64,000 bases of DNA from Alkalicoccus halolimnae (GTDB lineage Bacteria > Bacillota > Bacilli > Bacillales > Salisediminibacteriaceae): positions 3,410,001 through 3,474,000 of the forward strand of contig NZ_CP144914.1 in assembly GCF_008014775.2 (NCBI RefSeq). Reading direction: 5' to 3'. Positions 26,855 through 38,353 of the stretch are shown one piece after another (the stretch's first letter is position 1; each line of letters begins with the position of its first letter). The notes beneath the pieces are model-generated. The model saw nothing but the letters and a program-made list of their open reading frames with translations. It had not been told where the DNA came from and ran no database searches. The position numbers and the translations under genes are program-made.

Positions 26855-27264
26855 GCAAGGCTGGTTAAAATGTCTTCTATCACGGATTTTTGTTCTGAAT
26901 TAGCTTTCTTGCGCTCAACGGCGGAAGCTTTCCGCGGGGCTGGTCTTCAGCTATTTCTTCCGAAGCACGGCTTCTCCAGAAAGGATCTTCAGACTGCGCT
27001 TAATCCCGTCGGAGTCACCGCCGCTCGCTTCAGAAAGGAATCGCAGAAACAGATCAGACGGGTCTTTCACAGAGGAACCGTTTAAAACAGCCAGCCTTTC
27101 TCTTGATAAAAATATCTCAGCACAGTTTTTCGTCCCGAAGAAGCAAAGACCGTTCTGCTGACGCTCGAGATATCCTCCACGGCAGAGCTGAAGCGGGCTT
27201 TTCTACATGTATCAACAACAGACTTTACCCCAGCTTATATAAAGAAGAATTTCTCTGCTGTCTG

Positions 27265-27296
27265 CCTTCATGACGTTTTTGTCATGAAGGTTTTTT
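27265..27296 (+). terminator. Probable ywjG terminator
   Basis: A perfect 10-bp stem CCTTCATGAC/GTCATGAAGG is followed on the plus strand by TTTTTTCG. It lies about 480 bases after ywjG and only 26 bases from the 3' end of pyrG. Confidence 0.75.
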
Positions 27297-27321
27297 CGTT
27301 GTATAAAAAGGCGGGCTGCTT

Positions 27322-28926
<1,605 letters not shown>

Positions 28927-29099
28927 TCATCTCCTTTATTTTTCACAAGCGGCTCTGCGCCTGTTGTTCAAGGGAACGGGGGATGGTTCAATTGTGCGGC
29001 ATTTTTTAACGTTTCGTGCCGGCTGTAGGAGGGCCGGGGATTTCCGCCTCGTTGTTCTTTATACGAACAGCGAGCGTTCCCGGCGCCTGAAAAATGAAA

Positions 29100-29132
29100 A
29101 GCGCCCCCTCTTTTGTTGAAAGAGGGGGCGCT
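29100..29132 (-). terminator. pyrG leader attenuator (also at the rpoE 3' side)
   Basis: A perfect 14-bp stem AGCGCCCCCTCTTT/AAAGAGGGGGCGCT with a 5-base loop is followed on the minus strand by TTTTCATTTTT. Its 5' strand on the RNA is C/U-rich (GCCCCCUCUUU), able to pair with the poly-G 5' end made by slippage. Confidence 0.85.
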
Positions 29133-29188
29133 GATAATCTGCATAGGCAGTATAAATTAAAAGCGTTCCGCTGCTCCGTTTTTAAGGA

Positions 29189-29228
29189 GCCCAAACATGA
29201 TTCTATCCGCGGTTCGGGGAAAAGTCAA
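29189..29228 (-). promoter_or_regulatory. pyrG promoter with GGGC initiation site
   Basis: On the minus strand TTGACT (29223-29228) and TAGAAT (29200-29205) are 17 bases apart. Seven bases downstream the RNA would start GGGCUCC (29192-29189 onward), the sequence required for G reiteration at low CTP in the pyrG mechanism. Confidence 0.85.
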
Positions 29229-29235
29229 GAGCGAT

Positions 29236-29742
29236 TTACTTCTCTTCTTCGGATTCTTCCTCGTCTTTTTCATCCTCGGAAACTTCTCCGGCTGTATCAC
29301 CGAATTCATCTTCATCAAGCTCGTCTGTGTCGGTATCTTCTTCGTTGGCAAGCTCGTCGAGTTCGTCTTCGATGTCTTCAAACTCGTCGTATTCTTCGAG
29401 CTCGTCATCGAATCCTTCTTCTTCTTTTGCAGCTTTTCGTTTTTTAGGCATCATCTGGGAGAGCTCTTCTTCTGTCTGCTCAAATGGATACCAGGAACGA
29501 AGGGCCCAGCGGTTATCCCCGAGATTAACGAATCTTCCATCGAGCGACATCTGCGTGTAGAGGTGAGCGATGCGTTCGTGTTTGCGTTCCTGGCTCAGAC
29601 CCTGGATTTCTCCTACCTGATCAATCAGTACTCCGTAGTCCTCCGGGCTGTTCTTTTCATCGAGCAGCTCAAATGTCACATCAAGCATGGAGATTTCTTT
29701 CAGCTGTTCTTCTGTGTAATCTTTTAAACTCATATTTGACAC
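29236..29742 (-). CDS. rpoE: RNA polymerase delta subunit
   Basis: The 168-residue protein has an N-terminal globular domain (about residues 1-95, with LKDYTEEQLKEISMLDVTFELL and FVNLGDNRWALRSWYPFEQ) and a disordered tail of about 65 residues made almost entirely of Glu and Asp. Delta binds RNA polymerase in Gram-positive bacteria, displaces nucleic acids and increases recycling and promoter selectivity. Its position upstream of pyrG is the conserved Bacillus arrangement. Confidence 0.97.
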   Translation of the reverse strand: MSNMSLKDYTEEQLKEISMLDVTFELLDEKNSPEDYGVLIDQVGEIQGLSQERKHERIAHLYTQMSLDGRFVNLGDNRWALRSWYPFEQTEEELSQMMPKKRKAAKEEEGFDDELEEYDEFEDIEDELDELANEEDTDTDELDEDEFGDTAGEVSEDEKDEEESEEEK

Positions 29743-29950
29743 ACCCTTTCTCTGTCATCCTGTATCGTCATCATCGCCTGCTGCACAGGTGGCTTAGTCT
29801 ACGTATAAATTCATACCTTCCATTATAAACATATGCCCTTCCATTTTTCCAGCGGAAACGTTAATTTTTATTCGGTTCCTTGAGCAGTTTGATCTTCGAA
29901 TGGAAAATACCCTCTCCGCCGAACAGAACCTTCAGGTCCGTAAAGACACG

Positions 29951-29986
29951 AATGTCCGCCAAAAGCAGCTGCTTTTGACGGACATT
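29951..29986. terminator. Long inverted repeat after icmF
   Basis: AATGTCCGCCAAAAGCAG and CTGCTTTTGACGGACATT form an 18-bp stem with one mismatch, five bases after the icmF stop. No clear U-run follows on either strand, so termination is uncertain; it may stabilise the mRNA end. Confidence 0.5.
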
Positions 29987-29990
29987 CTCG

Positions 29991-32900
29991 TTACAGGTTT
30001 CGTCTGTACTGGCCGCCTACTTCGTAAAGGGCGGAAGTAATCTGGCCGAGACTTGCCACTCTTACGGTATCCATCAGTTCAGCAAATATATTGCCGCCGT
30101 CGAGCGCTGTCTGCTTTAATGCTTCGAGGGCTTTTTCGGATTCGTGGGCATGTGTGTCCTGGAAATCTTTCAGCTCTGTAATCTGCGCTTCCTTTTCTTC
30201 CTTCGATGCGCGGGCCAGTTCCATGTCGAAATCCTCTTCGGAAGGAGGATTCGGATTGAGGTACGTGTTAACCCCGACAATCGGCAGATCCCCGTTATGC
30301 TTTTTCGTTTCATAAAGCAGGGACTCTTCCTGGATCTTGCCCCGCTGATACTGCGTTTCCATAGCTCCGAGAACGCCTCCGCGGTCGCTCATGCGCTCCA
30401 TTTCCAGAAGCACCGCTTCTTCCACAAGGTCGGTCAGCTCTTCGATAATGAAGGCCCCCTGCTGGGAGTTCTCATTTTTCGCAAGCCCCATTTCCTTCGT
30501 GATAATGAGCTGGATCGCCATCGCACGGCGGACGCTTTCTTCAGTCGGAGTCGTGACTGCTTCATCATAGGCATTCGTGTGAAGCGAGTTGCAGTTATCA
30601 TAGATTGCGAGCAGTGCCTGAAGCGTCGTACGGATGTCATTGAAGTCGACTTCCTGGGCGTGCAGGGAGCGGCCGGACGTCTGAATGTGGTATTTCAGTT
30701 TCTGACTGCGTTCGTTTCCGCCGTATTTGCGGTCCATCGCAATCGCCCAGATACGCCGGGCTACCCGTCCAATGACGGTATATTCCGGGTCGAGACCGTT
30801 GCTGAAGAAAAAGGACAGGTTCGGTGCAAAGTCATCGATATTCATGCCGCGGCTCAAGTAATACTCTACGTATGTGAAACCGTTGGAGAGCGTGAAAGCC
30901 AGCTGGCTGATCGGGTTGGCTCCGGCTTCAGCGATATGGTAACCGCTGATCGAAACAGAGTAGTAATTGCGCACCTTTTTATCAATGAAATACTCCTGGA
31001 TATCCCCCATCATGCGAAGGGCAAATTCCGTCGAGAAAATACACGTATTCTGTCCCTGATCTTCTTTTAAGATGTCGGCCTGCACCGTTCCGCGGACGAC
31101 GTTTAATGTTTCATCCTGGATTTTCCGGCGTTCTTCCGCGTCCGGTCCGCGTCCTTCTGTTTCTTTGAATTTATCCAGCTGCTGATCAACAGCTGTATTC
31201 ATAAACATGGCGAGAATGATTGGAGCGGGTCCGTTAATGGTCATCGATACCGATGTAGAAGGAGCCGTGAGATCGAACCCTTCATACAGCTGTTTCATGT
31301 CGTCCAGTTTGCAGATGCTCACGCCGCTTTCGCCGACTTTCCCGTAGACGTCCGGACGGTGGCCCGGATCCTCGCCGTAGAGCGTGACCGAATCAAATGC
31401 CGTACTGAGGCGTTTGGCGTCGTCCCCGTCGGACAGGTAATGGAATCGGCGGTTCGTCCGCTTCGGATTTCCTTCTCCAGCGAACTGGCGCTTCGGGTCT
31501 TCTCCTCTGCGTTTAAACGGAAATACTCCGGCTGTATAAGGAAAAGAGCCCGGTACGTTTTCGCTGCGCACCCAGCGGATAATCTCCCCGTAGTCGTGGT
31601 ATTTCGGCAGTGACACTTTCGGGATATCGAGGCCCGACAGCGAACGTGTTTTCATTTCCGTAACGATTTCTTTATCACGGACTTTCGTCGTGAAAACCTC
31701 CTGGGAATACGCTTCTTTCGTTGCTTCCCATGTGTTCAGCGTTTTCTTTACGTCCGGAAGCAGACTTTCTTCCACTTTCGCTTTTAAATCCGGAAGCGGA
31801 CCATGCTCAGCTCCTTCTTCTTCGAGCATCTTCATCGTTCCTTCGAGCTGGAAGAGCCGGCGGGCCTGCTCCGACTGTTTTTCTGTTTCCTTGTGGTACT
31901 TCTTAATAGTATGCGAGATTTCCCGCAGATAATGAATCTGATCCGGCGGTATAACGGCATTACGCAGCTGGATTTCCTCCCCTTTACCGAGGTCGGTCTC
32001 CCAGTCGGTGCCAAAGTTTGTATTAATGATTTTTACGAGCTCGTAAAACAGCCGGTTCATGCCCGGATCGTTAAACTGGCTCGCCACTGTACCGTAGACA
32101 GGCATTTCTTCCGGACTTTCATCAAAACGGAGATGGCTGCGCTGATACTGTTTTCTTACTTCACGACGGGCATCCTCCGAGCCTTTACGGTCAAATTTGT
32201 TGATCGCAATCAGATCCGCAAAATCGATCATATCGATTTTCTCAAGCTGGGATGGGGCTCCGAATTCGCTCGTCATCACGTACATCGATACATCGGCAAT
32301 ATCGGCGACCGCCGCGTCCCCCTGACCGATACCGCTCGTTTCTATAATAATCAAATCGTAGCCGGCAAGCTGTACGACCGGAATCGCTTCTGCGACTGCT
32401 TTGGAAAGTTCCTGCCTGCTGTCACGAGTCGCAAGCGAACGCATATACACCCGTTCGTGGTGAATCGCGTTCATGCGGATGCGGTCACCGAGGAGGGCGC
32501 CGCCCGTTTTCTTTTTCGTCGGATCGACGGATAAAATAGCGACGTATTTATCCGGAAAGGCACGCAGGTACCGGCGGACAAGTTCGTCTGTTAACGAGCT
32601 TTTCCCGGCACCGCCCGTTCCCGTAATTCCAAGCACCGGTGCGTTCCTGCCTGCTTTGCTGTGTATTTGTTTCAGTTCCTCCCCTTCCTCACTGGAAAGG
32701 TTCTGACCGAAGGAGCGTTTCTCTGCGATGGAGACATATTTAGCGAGCGCACGGTGCTCCTTTTGCTCGAGGCTGTCCAGCCCGGTGTTCGCTGCCGGAG
32801 TTTCAAAATCGCTCGCTTCCATAATTTCATCAATCATGCCCTGAAGACCGATTTTACGTCCATCCTCCGGAGAAAAAATGCGGCGGATGCCATAGTCGTG

Positions 32901-33227
32901 AAGCTCTTTGATTTCGGAAGGGATTATAACTCCGCCTCCTCCGCCGAACAATTGAATATGGCTGCCTCCGAGGCGCTGAAGTTCATCATACAGATATTTA
33001 AAGTATTCCACGTGTCCGCCCTGATAGGACGAAATCGCAATTCCCTGGACGTCTTCCTGAATAGCCGCCTGGGCCACTTCTCCGACGGAGCGGTTATGAC
33101 CGAGGTGGATAACTTCTGCTCCGGAGGCCTGAAGCATCCGGCGCATAATGTTAATCGAGGCGTCGTGTCCGTCAAATAAAGCGGATGCGGTGACAAATCG
33201 TACTGGATGTGTCGGCTGATAGCTCAA
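29991..33227 (-). CDS. icmF: Fused isobutyryl-CoA mutase (IcmF)
   Basis: The 1078-residue protein combines a B12-binding domain (residues about 5-140, with [14 protein letters not shown] as the cobalt-ligating DxH region), a MeaB-like G-protein domain (about 205-420, Walker [18 protein letters not shown] base motif) and a methylmalonyl-CoA-mutase-type catalytic domain (about 550-1078). It interconverts isobutyryl-CoA and n-butyryl-CoA with its own chaperone. The start is TTG at 33227: AAAGGAGG lies seven bases upstream, and the open frame before it overlaps the tetR-type gene without a ribosome site. It is the last gene of the acyl-CoA operon. Confidence 0.94.
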   Translation of the reverse strand: MSYQPTHPVRFVTASALFDGHDASINIMRRMLQASGAEVIHLGHNRSVGEVAQAAIQEDVQGIAISSYQGGHVEYFKYLYDELQRLGGSHIQLFGGGGGVIIPSEIKELHDYGIRRIFSPEDGRKIGLQGMIDEIMEASDFETPAANTGLDSLEQKEHRALAKYVSIAEKRSFGQNLSSEEGEELKQIHSKAGRNAPVLGITGTGGAGKSSLTDELVRRYLRAFPDKYVAILSVDPTKKKTGGALLGDRIRMNAIHHERVYMRSLATRDSRQELSKAVAEAIPVVQLAGYDLIIIETSGIGQGDAAVADIADVSMYVMTSEFGAPSQLEKIDMIDFADLIAINKFDRKGSEDARREVRKQYQRSHLRFDESPEEMPVYGTVASQFNDPGMNRLFYELVKIINTNFGTDWETDLGKGEEIQLRNAVIPPDQIHYLREISHTIKKYHKETEKQSEQARRLFQLEGTMKMLEEEGAEHGPLPDLKAKVEESLLPDVKKTLNTWEATKEAYSQEVFTTKVRDKEIVTEMKTRSLSGLDIPKVSLPKYHDYGEIIRWVRSENVPGSFPYTAGVFPFKRRGEDPKRQFAGEGNPKRTNRRFHYLSDGDDAKRLSTAFDSVTLYGEDPGHRPDVYGKVGESGVSICKLDDMKQLYEGFDLTAPSTSVSMTINGPAPIILAMFMNTAVDQQLDKFKETEGRGPDAEERRKIQDETLNVVRGTVQADILKEDQGQNTCIFSTEFALRMMGDIQEYFIDKKVRNYYSVSISGYHIAEAGANPISQLAFTLSNGFTYVEYYLSRGMNIDDFAPNLSFFFSNGLDPEYTVIGRVARRIWAIAMDRKYGGNERSQKLKYHIQTSGRSLHAQEVDFNDIRTTLQALLAIYDNCNSLHTNAYDEAVTTPTEESVRRAMAIQLIITKEMGLAKNENSQQGAFIIEELTDLVEEAVLLEMERMSDRGGVLGAMETQYQRGKIQEESLLYETKKHNGDLPIVGVNTYLNPNPPSEEDFDMELARASKEEKEAQITELKDFQDTHAHESEKALEALKQTALDGGNIFAELMDTVRVASLGQITSALYEVGGQYRRNL

Positions 33228-33240
33228 TGAAAATCCTCCT

Positions 33241-33882
33241 TTATGATTTTGCTGCTGTTTGTGTCGGGCTGAATCCGTGGACGAGCTGACGGATCTGATG
33301 TTCAATGTACTCATCGATGGTATATTCGCGGTGGAGAGCCCAGCGCCGGAAAGTCCACATCTGGCCGACGACCAGAATGTGATGGGCAGCGAGGGAAATC
33401 TCCCGGTCATCGAGCGTAATCCACTCCGCATCCCGGACCCTCCCCAGCTCTGCTTCGAACATTTCTTTCATACGCATTTCTTTTTCCAATACATATTTCA
33501 GCGCTTCTCCTGAAAGGGATTTGGATTCCTGATACATGACAAGCACCTCGTCCTGAAGCACATCCACGACGCGGAAGTACGCTTCCATTACCTGCTCCAG
33601 TCGTTCCATTCCGGTTAAATTTCCATCCAGGAGCTTTTCCCACTTCTGGACCACTTCCTCATAAACCGAATCGCAGACAAGGTAAAGAATGTCTTCTTTA
33701 GAGCCGATATATTCGTAGAGTGTGCCGATGCTGAAGCCGGATGCCTTGGCTACTTCTCTCGTCGTTGCTTTATGGTAGCCCTTTTCGTTAAACAGACTGA
33801 CCGCTGCTTTCACGATCTGAGCCCGTCTTTTATCAACGAGGCGTCGGTCTTTCACGAGTGAAGGAACTTCTTTTTTCGACAT
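33241..33882 (-). CDS. TetR/AcrR-family transcriptional regulator
   Basis: The 213-residue protein has a TetR DNA-binding domain (about residues 18-65: [31 protein letters not shown], then [16 protein letters not shown]) and a helical ligand domain. It overlaps the end of meaB by 50 bases and precedes icmF by 13, so it is coexpressed with the pathway. Such regulators usually sense acyl-CoA. It is the best candidate to bind the TGAACGA-type dyads found before mmgA, the symporter operon and the yngI-like gene, but this is inference. Confidence 0.93.
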   Translation of the reverse strand: MSKKEVPSLVKDRRLVDKRRAQIVKAAVSLFNEKGYHKATTREVAKASGFSIGTLYEYIGSKEDILYLVCDSVYEEVVQKWEKLLDGNLTGMERLEQVMEAYFRVVDVLQDEVLVMYQESKSLSGEALKYVLEKEMRMKEMFEAELGRVRDAEWITLDDREISLAAHHILVVGQMWTFRRWALHREYTIDEYIEHQIRQLVHGFSPTQTAAKS

Positions 33883-34810
33883 TTACACCCTTCCTTTCTT
33901 CCTCATACTTTGCGACAGCTGCTTCAGCGAGTTCGTAAGGATCTTCCTCGTCTGCTTTTTTTATGACTTCAGCTACAAAAGGGGCGGCTTCTTCTTTCAG
34001 ACGCTCCGTTACGCGGCGCCATACGTCGGATTCAAGCTGACGTCTGCGGCGTTCGTGCTTCTCTCCGGACTTCACCAGATAGTCATGATGAGCTTTTAAA
34101 GCTGTAATGACGTCCATCGTTCCTTCCCCTGACGTCGAGATCGTTTCCACGACCGCGCGGTGTTCAGGTGCGGAGGAAATGTGCAGCAGATCCTCCAGTT
34201 CCGCACGCAGCTGGGTGACGCCGGGAAGGTCTGCTTTATTAATAATGAAAAGGTCGGCAATCTCCATGATGCCGGCCTTAAACGCTTGAATAATATCACC
34301 GCCGGATGGATAGAGAACGAGAGCGACCGTGTCAGCCGTTTTCATAATATCGAGTTCTGACTGACCGACGCCGACTGTTTCGACGATGATTCTGTCGTAG
34401 CCTCCAGCGTCCAGAAGCCGGACGGTGTCCTGACATGCTTCCGAAAGACCGCCGAGGCTTCCGCGCGTCCCCATGCTGCGGATGAATACTCCTTTATCCG
34501 CGTCATGATCATGCATGCGGATGCGGTCGCCGAGCAGGGCACCGCCGGAAAACGGGCTTGTCGGATCGACCGCTATAACGGCAACCTTCTCCTCCGCTTT
34601 CCGCCAGTGTTTCACGAGCTGATTCACAAGTGAGCTTTTCCCCGCTCCGGGAGAGCCGGTAATACCGATCACCTGGGCTTTCCCGGTATGGGGGTGAATT
34701 TGTTTCATAAGTCCGCGGTGGGCAGGCGCCCGGTCTTCGACGATGGAGATCGCTTTGCCGAGCGAACGCTCACTCCCGCGAAGGAGAGCGTCGATCTGTT
34801 GCTGTTCCAT
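33833..34810 (-). CDS. meaB: MeaB/ArgK-type GTPase, methylmalonyl-CoA mutase chaperone
   Basis: The 325-residue G3E GTPase has Walker A GITGSPGAGKSSLVNQL (about residues 49-65), [32 protein letters not shown] and the NKAD base motif. MeaB proteins load and protect cobalamin in acyl-CoA mutases. Because IcmF already carries a fused G domain, this stand-alone copy may serve another mutase or give redundancy. GGAGGAAGG precedes the ATG and the gene follows acdA by 12 bases. Confidence 0.94.
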   Translation of the reverse strand: MEQQQIDALLRGSERSLGKAISIVEDRAPAHRGLMKQIHPHTGKAQVIGITGSPGAGKSSLVNQLVKHWRKAEEKVAVIAVDPTSPFSGGALLGDRIRMHDHDADKGVFIRSMGTRGSLGGLSEACQDTVRLLDAGGYDRIIVETVGVGQSELDIMKTADTVALVLYPSGGDIIQAFKAGIMEIADLFIINKADLPGVTQLRAELEDLLHISSAPEHRAVVETISTSGEGTMDVITALKAHHDYLVKSGEKHERRRRQLESDVWRRVTERLKEEAAPFVAEVIKKADEEDPYELAEAAVAKYEEERKGVNVEKRSSFTRERPTPR

Positions 34811-34822
34811 CGTCCTTCCTCC

Positions 34823-35965
34823 TTAGTCCTGCATAAGCATTTTGGAAATAACGAGACGCTGTACTTCGTTGGTTCCTTCATAAATCTGGGTAATTTTCGC
34901 ATCGCGCATGTAACGTTCCACCGGGTAGTCTTTTGTAAATCCATAGCCGCCGAATACCTGTACCGCTTCGACAGTTACTTCCATTGCGGAATCTCCGGCA
35001 AACAGCTTCGACATAGCGGAAGCTTTGCCGTAAGGAACCCCGGCAGACTCTTTCCATGCTGCCTGGTAGGTAAGCAGCCGTGACGCTTCCACTTTTGTGG
35101 CCATGTCAGCCAGTTTGAAACCAAGACCCTGATGATGGCCGATCGGCTTTCCGAACTGCTTGCGTTCTTTTGCATAATCCACTGCTTTATCAAGCGCTCC
35201 CTGGGCAATACCGACCGCCTGGGCTGCAATACCGTTTCTTCCGCCGTCCAGTGTCATCATGGCAATTTTAAATCCTTCTCCTTCTGCACCAAGACGGTTG
35301 GCCTGAGGGATTCGAACGTTGTCCATAATTACTTCCAGCGTTGGAGAGGAGCGGATGCCGAGCTTCTTTTCTTTTTTACCCATTGTGAAGCCTTCCATTT
35401 CCTTTTCGACGATGAAGGCCGTACATCCTTTATGTTTTTTATCCGGCTCGGTGAGTGCAAACACAATATAAATATCTGCCTCGCCTCCGTTAGTGATCCA
35501 TACTTTGGAGCCGTTCAGAAGGTAGTCATCTCCGTCGCGTACGGCTGTCGTTTTCATCGCCGCCGCGTCACTTCCGGAACCTGGCTCGGACAGGCAGTAG
35601 GCGCCCAGCTTCTTACCTTCCGCCATCGGTCTTAAGAACGTCTGCTTCTGTTCTTCCGTTCCGAACGTATACACGGGCCACCCAGCCAGAGATACGTGCG
35701 CGGACAGCGTCACACCTGTGGATGCGCAGACCCTGGAGAGTTCTTCCACCGCTATAACGTAGCTCAGGTAGTCCGCTCCGATCCCGCCGTACTCTTCAGG
35801 CCAAGGGATGCCGGTAAGGCCTAGTTCGGCCATCTGATCGAAAATACCCCTGTCAAAACGTTCTTCTTCGTCCCTTTCGGCTGCGGTTGGTTCTACCTCT
35901 TTTTCTGAAAAATCTCTTACCATTTTGCGGATCATTTCCTGTTCATCTGTTAGTTGAAACTGCAT
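34823..35965 (-). CDS. acdA: Acyl-CoA dehydrogenase AcdA
   Basis: The 380-residue flavoenzyme closely matches AcdA of Bacillus subtilis, for instance in [30 protein letters not shown] and [17 protein letters not shown]; the catalytic Glu is in the last motif. It forms the 2,3-double bond of acyl-CoA with FAD, electrons passing to ETF. I chose the ATG at 35965 with AAAGGGG ten bases upstream. The next gene upstream, mmgC, ends 234 bases away across a repeat. Confidence 0.94.
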   Translation of the reverse strand: MQFQLTDEQEMIRKMVRDFSEKEVEPTAAERDEEERFDRGIFDQMAELGLTGIPWPEEYGGIGADYLSYVIAVEELSRVCASTGVTLSAHVSLAGWPVYTFGTEEQKQTFLRPMAEGKKLGAYCLSEPGSGSDAAAMKTTAVRDGDDYLLNGSKVWITNGGEADIYIVFALTEPDKKHKGCTAFIVEKEMEGFTMGKKEKKLGIRSSPTLEVIMDNVRIPQANRLGAEGEGFKIAMMTLDGGRNGIAAQAVGIAQGALDKAVDYAKERKQFGKPIGHHQGLGFKLADMATKVEASRLLTYQAAWKESAGVPYGKASAMSKLFAGDSAMEVTVEAVQVFGGYGFTKDYPVERYMRDAKITQIYEGTNEVQRLVISKMLMQD

Positions 35966-36009
35966 GGTTCGTAATCCCCTTTCGGTTGTTTTTATTTTGG
36001 GAAAGTCTG

Positions 36010-36195
36010 TCTGTAAACTGTATAAAGTGACCTTCATCTTTCAATATCCATTTCTGTAAATGGCAGTCTTCGTTTTCATAGAGACGCTTTCCGGGCAGGC
36101 CGGTCTAAGCTCCCGGACGGCAGTTACCCCGAGGGTTTTCTTTACGTTGGTATGGAAGAGAATCAGGCTCCTATAAACGAAATTTGACTTTGAAA
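36010..36195. repeat. Family A dispersed repeat (partial), between mmgC and acdA
   Basis: cttcgttttcatagagacgctttccgggcaggccggtct and its upstream flank (ccatttctgtaaatggcag) match other family A copies. The 3' half is truncated. It splits what is otherwise a tight operon. Confidence 0.65.
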
Positions 36196-36199
36196 AACT

Positions 36200-37339
36200 C
36201 TATTTAAAAAGGTGCTTGCTGATGACGATTCTTTGGATTTCGTTTGTACCTTCGTAAATCTGAGTGACTTTGGCATCGCGGAAAAAGCGTTCTACAGGGT
36301 AATCTTTTGTATAGCCGTAGCCGCCGAATACCTGCACCGCTTCAATTGCTACCTGCATCGCTGTATCTGAAGCGAACATTTTGGCCATAGAGGCTTCTTT
36401 TCCGGAAGGAACGCCTCTTGTCCGCAGATCCGCCGCCCGGTATGTAAGCAGTTTTGCCGCTTCCACTTTTGCTGCCATATCTGCCAGCTTAAAGCCGAGA
36501 CCCTGGTGATGGCCGATCGCTTTGCCAAACTGTTTGCGTTCTTTTGCATAAGCAGTTGCTGCTTCCAGTGCCCCTTCCGCGATACCGAGCGCCTGGGCGG
36601 CAATTCCGATGCGTCCGGCATCCAGGTTAGCCATGGCTATCTTAAAGCCGTCGCCTTCTCTTCCGATCAGGTTTTCTTTTGGTACCCGGCAGTCTTCGAA
36701 AGAAAGAGGTGTTGTACTGGAACCACGGAGCCCCATTTTGTTTTCTTTCGCCAGAACTTCGAAGCCGGGAGTATCTTTTTCAACGATAAAAGCGCTCATG
36801 CTGTTACTCGTTCCGTTTTTATCGGTACGTGCGAAAACGATATACGTATCGGCATAGCCGCCGCTCGTAATCCACATCTTGGAGCCGTTCAGCACGTAGT
36901 GATCCCCGTCCAGCACGGCAGTTGTTTTCATTGAAGAAACGTCGCTGCCTGCTCCTGCTTCCGAAACGGCGAACGCCCCTAAATATTCTCCGGAGGCAAG
37001 TTTTGGAATATATTTTTTCTTCTGTGCTTCCGAGCCGAAATATAAAATCGGATTCGTTCCGACGGACGTATGAACAGAAAGGATGACCCCTACTGCTGCA
37101 CTCACTTTTGATAACTCGTGAATCGCGATCATGTAGGACGTATAATCCATTCCGGCACCGCCGTATTCTTCAGGAATCGGCATGCCCATTAATCCAAGAG
37201 CACCCATTTCTTTTACGATGTCGACCGGGAATTCGTCGTATTCTTCCATCCGCTCGACGGCTTTTGCTACCTTTTCTTCCGCAAACTGCCGTACCATGCG
37301 TCTTGTCATGTTCTGTTCATCTGTAAAGTGCAGGTTCAT
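36200..37339 (-). CDS. mmgC: Short-chain acyl-CoA dehydrogenase (MmgC-like)
   Basis: The 379-residue protein has the acyl-CoA dehydrogenase signatures AFAVSEAGAGSDVSSMKTTA, WITSGGYADTYIVFAR, the FAD-binding [16 protein letters not shown] and catalytic Glu in [12 protein letters not shown]. By its neighbours (3-hydroxybutyryl-CoA dehydrogenase and thiolase) it acts on short chains such as butyryl- or isobutyryl-CoA. I chose the ATG at 37339, nine bases after GAGAGG; the in-frame ATG at 37348 touches that site. It follows mmgB by 15 bases. Confidence 0.92.
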   Translation of the reverse strand: MNLHFTDEQNMTRRMVRQFAEEKVAKAVERMEEYDEFPVDIVKEMGALGLMGMPIPEEYGGAGMDYTSYMIAIHELSKVSAAVGVILSVHTSVGTNPILYFGSEAQKKKYIPKLASGEYLGAFAVSEAGAGSDVSSMKTTAVLDGDHYVLNGSKMWITSGGYADTYIVFARTDKNGTSNSMSAFIVEKDTPGFEVLAKENKMGLRGSSTTPLSFEDCRVPKENLIGREGDGFKIAMANLDAGRIGIAAQALGIAEGALEAATAYAKERKQFGKAIGHHQGLGFKLADMAAKVEAAKLLTYRAADLRTRGVPSGKEASMAKMFASDTAMQVAIEAVQVFGGYGYTKDYPVERFFRDAKVTQIYEGTNEIQRIVISKHLFK

Positions 37340-37354
37340 GCTGACCATCCTCTC

Positions 37355-38206
37355 TTAATCGTACACATAAAATCCCCGTCCGCTCTTTTTGCCGAGCCAG
37401 CCGGCTTTTACGTACTTACGCAGCAGCGGGCAGGGGCGGTATTTGTCGTCCCCGAATCCATCCTGGAGTGTCTCCATAATATACAGACACGTATCCAGTC
37501 CGATAAAGTCGGCGAGCGTAAGAGGCCCCATCGGATGGTTCATTCCCAGTTTCATTACTTCATCAATATCCTCCGCAGAAGAAACTCCTTCATATACTGT
37601 GAAAATGGCTTCATTGATCATCGGCATTAAAATCCGGTTGGAAACAAATCCCGGGAAGTCATTTACTTCCACTGCCGTTTTTTTCAGCTTTTCTGCCATT
37701 CTTGCTACGCTTTTGTATGTTTCATCCGAAGTCTGCAGACCGCGGATAACTTCTACAAGTTTCATGATCGGAACCGGGTTCATAAAGTGCATGCCGATCA
37801 CCTGATCCGGACGGTTTGTTGCAGCTGCAATTTCTGTAATAGGCAGAGAAGAGGTATTCGTAGCGAGAATAGTATGGGAAGGCGTTCTATCGTCAAGCTG
37901 CTGGAAAAGATTTTTCTTGATTTCCATATTTTCGACGACCGCTTCGATTACGATGTCTACATTTTCTGCATTGGCAAGGTCCGTGGAAAGCTGGATGCGC
38001 CTTAGAATGCTCTCTTTGTCCTCATCAGAAATCCGTTCTTTTTTCACGTCTTTCTGCAGGCGTTTTTCGATTCCTTTTTTTCCTCTTTCAGTAACTTCCT
38101 CCTGCAGGTCGTGCAGGTAGACATCGAATCCATTGGCAGCGCACACCTGGGCGATTCCTGCTCCCATCTGTCCTGCTCCAATTACCATTACTTGTTTAAT
38201 GTCCAT
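37355..38206 (-). CDS. mmgB: 3-hydroxybutyryl-CoA dehydrogenase
   Basis: The 283-residue enzyme has the NAD-binding motif [21 protein letters not shown] at the N-terminus, the catalytic His in [19 protein letters not shown] (about residue 138) and the C-terminal domain with [16 protein letters not shown]. It oxidises 3-hydroxybutyryl-CoA to acetoacetyl-CoA. GTAGGAGG precedes the ATG. It lies between thiolase and mmgC with a 36-bp palindrome in the gap upstream. Confidence 0.95.
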   Translation of the reverse strand: MDIKQVMVIGAGQMGAGIAQVCAANGFDVYLHDLQEEVTERGKKGIEKRLQKDVKKERISDEDKESILRRIQLSTDLANAENVDIVIEAVVENMEIKKNLFQQLDDRTPSHTILATNTSSLPITEIAAATNRPDQVIGMHFMNPVPIMKLVEVIRGLQTSDETYKSVARMAEKLKKTAVEVNDFPGFVSNRILMPMINEAIFTVYEGVSSAEDIDEVMKLGMNHPMGPLTLADFIGLDTCLYIMETLQDGFGDDKYRPCPLLRKYVKAGWLGKKSGRGFYVYD

Positions 38207-38289
38207 ATATGCTGCCTCCTACGCGTGCGTCAAATTTAAAAAATAACGTTTCGAATATGATTTGTTTTCTTTACTTACTGGGGAAAGTT

Positions 38290-38325
38290 AATCGTATTAT
38301 TTAGGAATTCCTGAATAATACGATT
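38290..38325. promoter_or_regulatory. 36-bp near-perfect palindrome between mmgA and mmgB
   Basis: AATCGTATTATT (38290-38301) and AATAATACGATT (38314-38325) are exact inverted repeats around AGGAATTCCT, itself a palindrome. Only one base pair is mismatched over 36 positions. No U-run follows on either strand, so it is more like an mRNA hairpin or operator than a terminator. Confidence 0.7.
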
Positions 38326-38353
38326 TGGATCAGAAAGGTTTTTCTTCCGCGTG

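Larger units (their letters stand above)
26784..27321. other. ywjG-pyrG convergent gap: repeats between inward-acting terminators
   Basis: The gap holds a fragment related to family A (about 26900-27040, ggcggaagctttccgcgggg) and a family B fragment (about 27165-27235, ctccacggcagagctgaagcg). Hairpins flank it at 26831-26854 and 27265-27290. No gene is supported. Confidence 0.65.

Noticed and set aside
29327..29560. Serine-rich open frame antisense to rpoE
   Set aside because: It is the complement of the Glu/Asp-rich tail of the delta subunit.
33228..33431. N-terminal extension of icmF upstream of the TTG start
   Set aside because: The 68 extra codons overlap the TetR-type gene, are antisense-free noise in another frame of it and lack a ribosome site; AAAGGAGG fits the TTG at 33227.
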